Assembly (NCBI GenBank): GCA_030043595.1
Contig: JASHXJ010000452.1
Coordinates: 1 to 9,596, forward strand
Length of the DNA stretch: 9,596 nucleotides
From: Trebonia sp.
Lineage (GTDB): Bacteria; Actinomycetota; Actinomycetes; Streptosporangiales; Streptosporangiaceae
Direction of reading: 5' to 3'
The translations under genes were made by a program, and so were the position numbers. Positions 1 through 6,659 of this stretch are shown here, one piece after another (within the stretch, counting starts at the first letter, position 1; every line of letters starts with the position of its first letter). The notes below the pieces were generated by a model. The model was not told the origin of the DNA, did no database searches, and saw only the letters and a program-made list of their open reading frames with translations.

Positions 1-549
1 GCCGCGGGAGCGGCGCAGCCGGCTTCCTGGCCGCCACCGACCTCCCCGCCTTCATGGCCGCCGCCGTCGGCGACGGACGCGATGGCCCACTACACGCCCG
101 CGCCGCTGCCGCTGCGGCCGCCCACGTCCGTGTTCGCCGCCACCTGGCTGATGTACGCGGGCGCGGGTTTCAGCGTGCTGTGGACGCTCGTGAACCTGAC
201 GAGGATCAAGGACATCAAGGACGCCTTCGTAGCCAGGCATCCGGTGCTTTCTGCGAGTGCCGTCAAGTCGCTCGCGGGAATCGCCACCGTCGAGGTGCTC
301 GTCGCCGGGGCGGCCGTCATCGCGCTCTGGCTCTGGCTCGCCTATGCCAGCAAGCAGGCCCGTCCCTGGGCCAGGATCGCCGGCACGGTGCTGTTCGCCG
401 TCGACACGTTCGGCCTGTTCGTCACGCTGGGCGTGCCAGGCCTGCGCCCCACCAAGGGAATCAGCATCGTGATCTGGCTGATCGGGCTGATCACGGTCAT
501 CCTGCTGTGGCAGCGGGACGCAAACCGGTACTTCTCGGCGCGGCGCTGA
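1..549 (+). CDS. Four-helix membrane protein of unknown function, 5' end probably outside the window
   Basis: I do not recognise a named family. The reading frame is open from base 1. It begins with a proline-rich stretch containing two SWPPP copies, a common cytoplasmic N-terminus in actinobacterial small membrane proteins. Four hydrophobic segments follow, at about codons 42-63, 82-108, 121-141 and 147-163, and the protein ends in a short basic tail (NRYFSARR). The first in-frame ATG is at 82 and would give 155 aa. It has only a weak GGA in place of a ribosome-binding site, so I prefer a start upstream of the window, although 82 remains possible. No enzyme motif is visible. The function is unknown; its position just before kdpD suggests nothing specific. 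Membrane location is an inference from hydrophobicity. Confidence 0.6.
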   Translation, partial: AAGAAQPASWPPPTSPPSWPPPSATDAMAHYTPAPLPLRPPTSVFAATWLMYAGAGFSVLWTLVNLTRIKDIKDAFVARHPVLSASAVKSLAGIATVEVLVAGAAVIALWLWLAYASKQARPWARIAGTVLFAVDTFGLFVTLGVPGLRPTKGISIVIWLIGLITVILLWQRDANRYFSARR

Positions 550-668
550 GGCGGCGCCCGCGGCGACCGCGGCGCCCGCGCTCGCATGGAGAGCGTTAGG
601 CGGGGCTGGTGACCAGCGGCTTTGCGGGCAATATAGAGGGTATGGTCGGGCATTCTGAAGGCCGCGCG
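550..668 (+). promoter_or_regulatory. Gap before kdpD: GC hairpin and an AT-rich promoter-like patch
   Basis: Just after the upstream stop codon there is a perfect 6-bp stem, CCGCGG at 558-563 pairing with CCGCGG at 567-572 around a 3-nt CGA loop. Flanking GGCGCC copies could allow alternative pairing. No T-run follows, so it is at best a weak terminator. At 631-646 an unusually AT-rich patch includes TATAGA (632-637) and TATGGT (641-646), either of which could be a -10 element for kdpDE. No convincing -35 lies at the right distance. This is tentative. Confidence 0.25.
657..661 (+). promoter_or_regulatory. Ribosome-binding site that decides the kdpD start
   Basis: GAAGG lies 7 nt before the GTG at 669. 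Neither of the two upstream in-frame candidates has as good a site: GTG 609, preceded by GGCGGGG at a poor distance, and ATG 642, preceded by GAGGG only 1 nt away. Confidence 0.5.
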
Positions 669-3203
669 GTGCCCCGGGGACAACTGCGCATCTACCTGGG
701 CGCCGCCGCGGGCGTCGGCAAGACCTACGCCATGCTCGGCGAGGGGCACCGGCGCGCCGAGCGCGGCGCGGACGTCGTCGTCGCGTTCGCCGAGGCGCAC
801 GGCCGCCAGCACACCGCGGCGCTCCTCGACGGCCTGGAAATCGTCCCCCGGGCACGCCTGTCCTACCGTGGCGCCACGTTCGAGGAGATGGACGTCGACG
901 CCGTGCTCGCCCGCAGGCCGCAGATCGCGCTCGTGGACGAGCTCGCGCACACCAACGTGCCCGGCTCGCGCAACGCCAAGAGGTGGCAGGACGTCGAGGA
1001 ACTGCTGGACGCGGGCATCGACGTGATCTCCGCGGTGAACATCCAGCACCTGGAGTCGCTGAACGACGTCGTCGAGCAGATCACCGGGGTGCCGCAGCGG
1101 GAAACCGTGCCCGACGCGGTGGTGCGCGCCGCGGACCAGGTCGAGCTCGTCGACATGACGGCCGAGGCGCTGCGCCGCCGGATGGCGCACGGCAACATCT
1201 ACCCGCCAGAGAAGATCGACGCGGCGCTCACCAACTACTTCCGGACCGGCAACCTGACCGCGCTGCGCGAGCTCGCGCTGCTGTGGCTGGCCGACAAGGT
1301 CGACGAGGGGCTGCAGAAGTACCGCGCCGAACACGACATCCGCACCACCTGGGAGGCCAGGGAGCGGGTCGTCGTGGCCCTCACCGGCGGACCCGAGGGC
1401 GACACCCTGATCAGGCGCGCGGCGCGGATCGCCGCCAGGGCGTCGGGAGGCGACCTGCTCGCGGTGCACGTCACCAAGTCGGACGGGCTCACCGGCGCCA
1501 ACCCGGCCAACCTCGCCAGGCAGCGTCAGCTCGTCGAGTCCCTCGGCGGCAGCTACCACCAGGTCGTCGGCGACGACATCTCGGAGGCGCTGCTCACCTT
1601 CGCGCAGGCGGAGAACGCCACGCAGCTGGTGCTCGGCGCGAGCCGCCGGCCGTGGCTGCTCGCACTCCTCACCGGGCCGGGCATCGGCTCGCGCACGATC
1701 CGCGACTCCGGCCAGATCGACGTGCACATCGTCACGCACGCGCACGCGGGCAGCCGGTGGGGACTGCTCCCCCGGTACCGGGGCGGCATCACGCTGCGCC
1801 GGCAGGCCGCGGGCTACATCCTCGCGGCGGTCCTGGCGCCGCTGGTGACGGTGCTGCTCGCCAGCTTCCGGTCCGGCGCGAACCTGACCAGCGACGTGCT
1901 CGTCTTCCTCGTCGCCGTGATCGCGGTCGCGGTGACCGGCGGGTTCGTGCCCGCGCTGCTGGAGGCCGTCGCCGGGTCGCTGCTGCTCAACTACTACTTC
2001 ACCCCGCCGATCCACCAGTGGACGATCGCCGAGGCGAACAACGCGCTGGCGCTGGGGGTGTTCGTCGCCGTCGGGCTGGTCGTCAGCTGGGTGGTGGACA
2101 TCGCCGCCCGCCGCACCAAGCAAGCGGTCCGCGCCAACGCGGAATCGGAGCTGCTCGCGACAACGGCGGGCAGCATCCTGCGCGGCCAGGGCGCGCTCGA
2201 CGCCCTGCTCGAGCGGGCCAGGGAAGCGTTCGGGATGCGCTCGGCCAGCCTGCTGGAGTCCAAGGCCGCCGAGGGCGGCGCGGCCCGCGTGCCGGCCGTC
2301 GGATGGACCGTGCTCGCCTCGTCCGGAGAGCGCCCGGTGGACCGGCCCGATGACGCGGACGTGAACGTGCCGATCAGCGACAGCCTGTCGCTCGCCCTGG
2401 CCGGCCGTCCGCTGCCCGCCGGCGACCGCCGGGTGCTCGGCGCCTTCGCCACCTACGCCGGGGTCGCGCTCGAGCAGGAGCGGCTCGCCGCGGAGGCCGA
2501 GGCGGCCAAGCCGATCGCGGCCGCCGACCGGATGCGGACCGCGCTGCTCGCCGCCGTGAGCCACGACCTGCGTACCCCGCTGGCCTCGGCGAAGGCGGCC
2601 GTCACCTCGCTGCGCTCCCGGGACGTGCGGCTGGATGCCGCCGACACCGAGGAACTGCTCGCCACCGCCGACGAGTCCCTGGACCGGCTCACTCACCTGG
2701 TGGAGAACCTGCTGGACATGAGCAGGCTGCAAGCGGGCGCGCTGTCGCTGTTCCCGCGGCCTGCCGGGCTGGACGAGATCGTCGCGCGGGCGCTCGACAA
2801 CCTGGATCCGTTCGGCGGCGACATCGACGTGGACATCCCCGAGTCGGTACCCGCCGTCCTCGCGGACCCGGCAATCCTGGAACGGGTGGTGGTCAACCTC
2901 ACCGAGAACGCGCTACGCTACTCCCCCGCCGGCAAGCCGCCGCTGCTGACCGCCAGCGTGCTCGGCGACCGCGTCGAACTCCGCGTGATCGACCGCGGGC
3001 CGGGCATACCGGAACAGGACAAGGAGCGGATGTTCGTGCCATTCCAGCGGCTCGGTGACACCGACAACACGACCGGCGTGGGACTGGGCCTGGCCCTGTC
3101 CAGGGGGCTGACCGAGGCGATGGGCGGCACCCTCACCGCGGAGGACACGCCGGGCGGCGGGCTCACGATGACGGTCTCGCTGCCAGCGGCGCCCGGTGAC
3201 TAG
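669..3203 (+). CDS. kdpD: KdpD, K+-responsive sensor histidine kinase
   Basis: Membrane sensor kinase that autophosphorylates and signals K+ limitation or osmotic stress to KdpE. With the GTG at 669 it has 844 aa, close to the usual family length. The start gives MPRGQLRIYLG, which fits the family N-terminus and has a good ribosome-binding site; GTG 609 or ATG 642 would add 20 or 9 residues. Domains in order: the KdpD domain with Walker A GAAAGVGKT (11-19) and the DELAHTN motif (90-96); a universal-stress-protein-like domain (about 234-356); four closely spaced membrane helices of the DUF4118 type (about 380-479); a GAF-like region (about 495-605); and a HisKA domain with SHDLRTP and phospho-acceptor His632. 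The ATPase domain has an N box (Asn743 and Asn747 in NLTEN), DRGPGI (775-780) and GVGLGL (803-808). All key kinase residues are present. kdpE follows after 12 nt, so the pair is probably one transcript. No kdpFABC genes precede it. Confidence 0.95.
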   Translation: MPRGQLRIYLGAAAGVGKTYAMLGEGHRRAERGADVVVAFAEAHGRQHTAALLDGLEIVPRARLSYRGATFEEMDVDAVLARRPQIALVDELAHTNVPGSRNAKRWQDVEELLDAGIDVISAVNIQHLESLNDVVEQITGVPQRETVPDAVVRAADQVELVDMTAEALRRRMAHGNIYPPEKIDAALTNYFRTGNLTALRELALLWLADKVDEGLQKYRAEHDIRTTWEARERVVVALTGGPEGDTLIRRAARIAARASGGDLLAVHVTKSDGLTGANPANLARQRQLVESLGGSYHQVVGDDISEALLTFAQAENATQLVLGASRRPWLLALLTGPGIGSRTIRDSGQIDVHIVTHAHAGSRWGLLPRYRGGITLRRQAAGYILAAVLAPLVTVLLASFRSGANLTSDVLVFLVAVIAVAVTGGFVPALLEAVAGSLLLNYYFTPPIHQWTIAEANNALALGVFVAVGLVVSWVVDIAARRTKQAVRANAESELLATTAGSILRGQGALDALLERAREAFGMRSASLLESKAAEGGAARVPAVGWTVLASSGERPVDRPDDADVNVPISDSLSLALAGRPLPAGDRRVLGAFATYAGVALEQERLAAEAEAAKPIAAADRMRTALLAAVSHDLRTPLASAKAAVTSLRSRDVRLDAADTEELLATADESLDRLTHLVENLLDMSRLQAGALSLFPRPAGLDEIVARALDNLDPFGGDIDVDIPESVPAVLADPAILERVVVNLTENALRYSPAGKPPLLTASVLGDRVELRVIDRGPGIPEQDKERMFVPFQRLGDTDNTTGVGLGLALSRGLTEAMGGTLTAEDTPGGGLTMTVSLPAAPGD

Positions 3204-3215
3204 AGGGCAGGCGCC

Positions 3216-3926
3216 GTGACCAGGGTGCTGGTCGTCGACGACGAGCCGCAGATCCTGCGCGCGCTGCGGATCAACCTCCGGGTGCGGCAGTACGAGGTGG
3301 ATACGGCGACGACCGCCGCGCAGGCGCTGACCGTCGCGGCCGCGCACCCGCCGGACCTGGTGATCCTCGACCTCGGGCTGCCGGACATGGACGGCGTCGA
3401 GGTGATCGCCGGGCTGCGCGGCTGGACCGACGCGCCGATCATCGTGCTGTCCGGGCGTGCCGACAGCTCCGACAAGGTCGAAGCGCTCGACGCCGGAGCC
3501 GACGACTACGTCACGAAGCCGTTCGGCGTCGAGGAACTCCTCGCCCGGATGCGGGCGGCCACCCGCCGGGTGGGCGCGGCCGACGATCCGCCCCGGGTGC
3601 GGCTCGGTGACCTGACCGTGGACCTCGCGGCCAAGCGCGTGACGCGGCACGGCGACGGGGACGGCGACGGGGACGGCGACATCCGGCTGACGCCGACCGA
3701 ATGGCATCTGCTCGAGGTCCTGCTGCGCAACCCGGGCAAGCTGCTCAGCCAGAAACAGCTGCTGAACGACGTGTGGGGTCCGGGTTACGACAACGCGACA
3801 GGAAACCTGCGGCTGTACATGGCCCAGCTGCGCCGCAAGCTCGAACCGGACCCGGCACGGCCCCGCTGGCTCATTACCGAACCAGGCATGGGGTACCGGT
3901 ACCAGCCGCCAGACGAGGCGGCCTGA
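3216..3926 (+). CDS. kdpE: KdpE, OmpR-family response regulator
   Basis: DNA-binding partner of KdpD, classically the activator of the kdpFABC K+ pump operon. The protein has 236 aa. The receiver domain (1-117) has the acidic pair Asp8/Asp9, phospho-acceptor Asp52 in VILDLGLPDMDG, Ser79, and Lys101 in YVTKPFG. The winged-helix effector domain (about 127-231) contains LTPTEWHLLEVLL and ends with the typical wing sequence GMGYRYQ. The start is GTG, preceded by AGAGGG overlapping the kdpD stop region, which suggests translation linked to kdpD. Unusual: residues 146-155 are five Gly-Asp pairs encoded by a short tandem repeat, where relatives normally have only a short beta turn. The target genes cannot be seen here because kdpFABC is absent from the window. 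Confidence 0.95.
   Translation: MTRVLVVDDEPQILRALRINLRVRQYEVDTATTAAQALTVAAAHPPDLVILDLGLPDMDGVEVIAGLRGWTDAPIIVLSGRADSSDKVEALDAGADDYVTKPFGVEELLARMRAATRRVGAADDPPRVRLGDLTVDLAAKRVTRHGDGDGDGDGDIRLTPTEWHLLEVLLRNPGKLLSQKQLLNDVWGPGYDNATGNLRLYMAQLRRKLEPDPARPRWLITEPGMGYRYQPPDEAA
3651..3680 (+). repeat. 12-bp tandem repeat, 2.5 copies, inside kdpE
   Basis: The unit GGCGACGGGGAC occurs twice and is followed by half a unit, GGCGAC. It can also be read as five 6-bp units that each encode Gly-Asp. The repeat lies in frame in the beta-hairpin at the start of the KdpE DNA-binding domain. Gain or loss of units by slippage would keep the reading frame. Confidence 0.9.
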
Positions 3927-3977
3927 GAACGCCTGGTTGTCGTCCCGTCGGCCGTCGTCGGTATAAGTCCGATATTG

Positions 3978-4000
3978 TCCGTAACCTTTTGTTTCCGTAA
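3978..4000 (+). repeat. Direct repeat TCCGTAA upstream of pit
   Basis: TCCGTAA occurs at 3978-3984 and again at 3994-4000, with starts 16 nt apart, in the AT-rich region before the pit promoter candidate. A second periodicity is GTTT at 3991 and 4002, 11 nt apart. The placement fits an activator site just upstream of a -35 element. It does not match the Streptomyces PHO-box consensus as I know it. Confidence 0.35.
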
Positions 4001-4003
4001 TGT

Positions 4004-4030
4004 TTGACTTCTTCACACCATTGGTATCTT
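4004..4030 (+). promoter_or_regulatory. Candidate promoter for the pit operon
   Basis: A -35-like TTGACT (4004-4009) is followed by a -10-like TATCTT (4025-4030), which fits TANNNT. The 15-nt spacer is shorter than ideal. The predicted transcript would start near 4037 and have a leader of about 28 nt before the GTG at 4064. The region from 3960 to 4040 is clearly more AT-rich than the neighbouring genes. Confidence 0.4.
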
Positions 4031-4063
4031 CAGATCCCACTAAGGCAGGCTTACCGTCGGGAT

Positions 4064-5215
<1,152 letters not shown>

Positions 5216-5235
5216 GCTGACAGGGAAACAGAGCA

Positions 5236-5508
5236 ATGTCCTGGATAAACCTGAGTGCACTGTGGAAGATCGTGGTGTTCGGCCTGATCGCCGGCGCCGG
5301 CCTCCCGGCGCTATTCGCCGTCGGCATTACCTCTCTGGCGCGCGGACCCCGCGCCGCGCGGACGGCGGGGGCCGACTCCGATGTCCTCGTCGGCGGCAGC
5401 GTGGTGGGGGCGGCGATCGCCGTGCTGTGCTTCCTCATCGTGCTCGCCGCCATCGGCTGGGGCATCTACGAGGTCTACCAGATCGGCCACCCGGCGACAC
5501 ACAAGTGA
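5236..5508 (+). CDS. Small two-helix membrane protein, Rv0544c-like
   Basis: A 90-aa protein that starts at an ATG 20 nt after the pit stop. It has two hydrophobic segments, at about residues 9-33 and 51-76. They are separated by a basic loop (ARGPRAARTAG), and the tail is short and polar. No catalytic motif is visible. In Mycobacterium tuberculosis the gene next to pitA (Rv0545c) is a small transmembrane protein, Rv0544c. Position and architecture match, but this is recalled synteny, not a computed alignment. An accessory role for the phosphate permease is plausible and unproven. The upstream CAGGGAAA is a modest ribosome-binding site. Confidence 0.75.
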   Translation: MSWINLSALWKIVVFGLIAGAGLPALFAVGITSLARGPRAARTAGADSDVLVGGSVVGAAIAVLCFLIVLAAIGWGIYEVYQIGHPATHK

Positions 5509-5547
5509 CACCGTCCTGCCCGGCAACCTCATCGAGAAGGTCAGAAA

Positions 5548-5850
5548 ATGGCGCTGCCACCTTTCCTTAGCAAGATCATCGGATGGCTGCGGGCCGGCTA
5601 CCCCGAAGGCGTGCCCGACGTCGACTACATTCCGCTCTTCGCGCTGCTGGGCAGCCAGCTGACCGAGAGCGAGGTCAGCGCGATCGCGGACGAACTGGCG
5701 ACCTCGATCGACCCGGACTCCGCTGAGACGATCAAGGCGGCGATCGCCACCGTCACCCATACGCAGCCGCATGACTCCGACATCGCCCGGGTGCGCTCCC
5801 GGCTCGCGGCGGGCGGCTGGCCGCTCGCCGTGCCCGAGCGGAACGACTGA
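5548..5850 (+). CDS. DUF3349 protein, Rv0543c-like
   Basis: A 100-aa soluble protein with no signal peptide or membrane segment. It carries the sequence I associate with DUF3349: WLRAGYPEGVPDVDYIPLFALL (about 13-34, including GYPEGVP), then LTESEV and a helical second half ending in GGWPL. It should be a small all-helical protein. M. tuberculosis Rv0543c, two genes from pitA, belongs to this family, and a structure has been solved. No biochemical function is established to my knowledge. The gene lies 39 nt after the small membrane protein and has an AGAAGG-type ribosome-binding site. It probably ends the pit transcript, and it stops 7 bp before the convergent dehydrogenase gene. Confidence 0.85.
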   Translation: MALPPFLSKIIGWLRAGYPEGVPDVDYIPLFALLGSQLTESEVSAIADELATSIDPDSAETIKAAIATVTHTQPHDSDIARVRSRLAAGGWPLAVPERND

Positions 5851-5857
5851 CCGGCGG

Positions 5858-6586
5858 CTACCAGGGGAGCTCGCGGCCGTCGCGGGTGAAGGTGCCGGTC
5901 GGGCCGCCGTTGGGCAGCGTCACCGCCCACACCACGCTGGCCGCGCCCTGGGCGTAAGACCGCCCGCCGCCGCGCGCGTCCGCGGCGCCCTGGGCGGCAC
6001 CGTCCGACATCCAGCCGGGGCAGACCGCGTTGACCAGGATGCCGTCCCTGTAAAGCTCGCCAGCGAGCAGCCTGGTCAGCGCGTTGAGCGCCGCCTTCGA
6101 GACGCTGTAGGCGGGCCGGCCGCCGCGCATCAAGGCGATCGAGCCGCCTTCGCTCGACACGTTCACCACGCGCGGTCGCGGACTCGAGCGCAGCAGCGGC
6201 AGCAGGGTCTGGGTCACCCGCCAGGCTCCGAACAGGTTGATGTCGAGCGCCTCCGCGACCGGGGACAGGTCCGTGTTGCCGGCGATCGCCCACTGGTCGG
6301 GCGGCGTCGAGGCGTTGTTCACGATCACGTCGACCCGGCCGAACCGCTCCCTGACCCACTCGCCCAGCGCCTCGATATTGAGCGAGTTGTCGACCTCGAT
6401 GTGACACGGCGTGATTCGCTCGCCCTCAGGGTCGATCTCCTTGGCCGCCAGTTCCCCCTTGCGCAGGTCACGAGAGCCCAGCACCACCGCGTATCCCAGC
6501 GCGGCCAGCTGCCGGCAGACCTCCAGGCCGATCCCCCGGTTCCCGCCGGTCACGACGGCGACCGGCAGCTGAGAGCGCGCTGGCAT
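5858..6586 (-). CDS. Short-chain dehydrogenase/reductase, NAD(P)-dependent
   Basis: A classical SDR oxidoreductase of 242 aa from the ATG at 6586; the substrate is unknown. The Rossmann nucleotide-binding motif TGGNRGIG lies at 13-20. The NNAS motif is at 90-93, the catalytic Ser in NVSSEGG is at about 144-145, and YSVSK gives catalytic Tyr160 and Lys164. PGW (190-192) follows as in the carbonyl-reductase-like group. Arg39 in GSRD after the second strand suggests a preference for NADPH (inference). I chose the ATG at 6586 because AGGCGG lies about 5 nt upstream; a GTG at 6592 would overlap that site. It is co-directional with the transporter gene upstream, 73 bp away, so it may be read through from it or have its own weak promoter. 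Confidence 0.92.
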   Translation of the reverse strand: MPARSQLPVAVVTGGNRGIGLEVCRQLAALGYAVVLGSRDLRKGELAAKEIDPEGERITPCHIEVDNSLNIEALGEWVRERFGRVDVIVNNASTPPDQWAIAGNTDLSPVAEALDINLFGAWRVTQTLLPLLRSSPRPRVVNVSSEGGSIALMRGGRPAYSVSKAALNALTRLLAGELYRDGILVNAVCPGWMSDGAAQGAADARGGGRSYAQGAASVVWAVTLPNGGPTGTFTRDGRELPW

Positions 6587-6659
6587 CGTCACCGCCTAAG
6601 CACCGCGAAGGAACCCATGTCGCTATCTTGCCACCAGCAGACGACTGGCGTGTCTTACG

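Noticed and set aside
342..2732. Long open frame of 796 codons on the minus strand across kdpD
   Set aside because: It is a mirror of the strong third-position G/C bias of kdpD. Its translation is rich in Arg, Gly, His and Gln without any domain, while the plus strand encodes an intact KdpD.
2913..4040. Minus-strand open frame opposite kdpE
   Set aside because: Low-complexity translation with no recognisable family; the plus strand carries a complete response regulator.
4004..4063. TTG-initiated 20-residue extension of pit
   Set aside because: The extra residues do not fit the Pit family N-terminus, there is no ribosome-binding site, and the codons overlap the promoter-like TTGACT and TATCTT.
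3927..4063. Canonical PhoP box before pit
   Set aside because: Only the 11-nt phasing resembles a PHO box; the bases do not match the GTTCACC-type direct-repeat consensus.
5216..5235. Terminator between pit and the small membrane protein gene
   Set aside because: The 20-nt gap has no hairpin; the genes look co-transcribed.
6589..6618. Nine-codon open frame (MGSFAVLRR) before the dehydrogenase, a possible leader peptide
   Set aside because: No ribosome-binding site or attenuator-like structure supports it, and an open frame this short is expected by chance.
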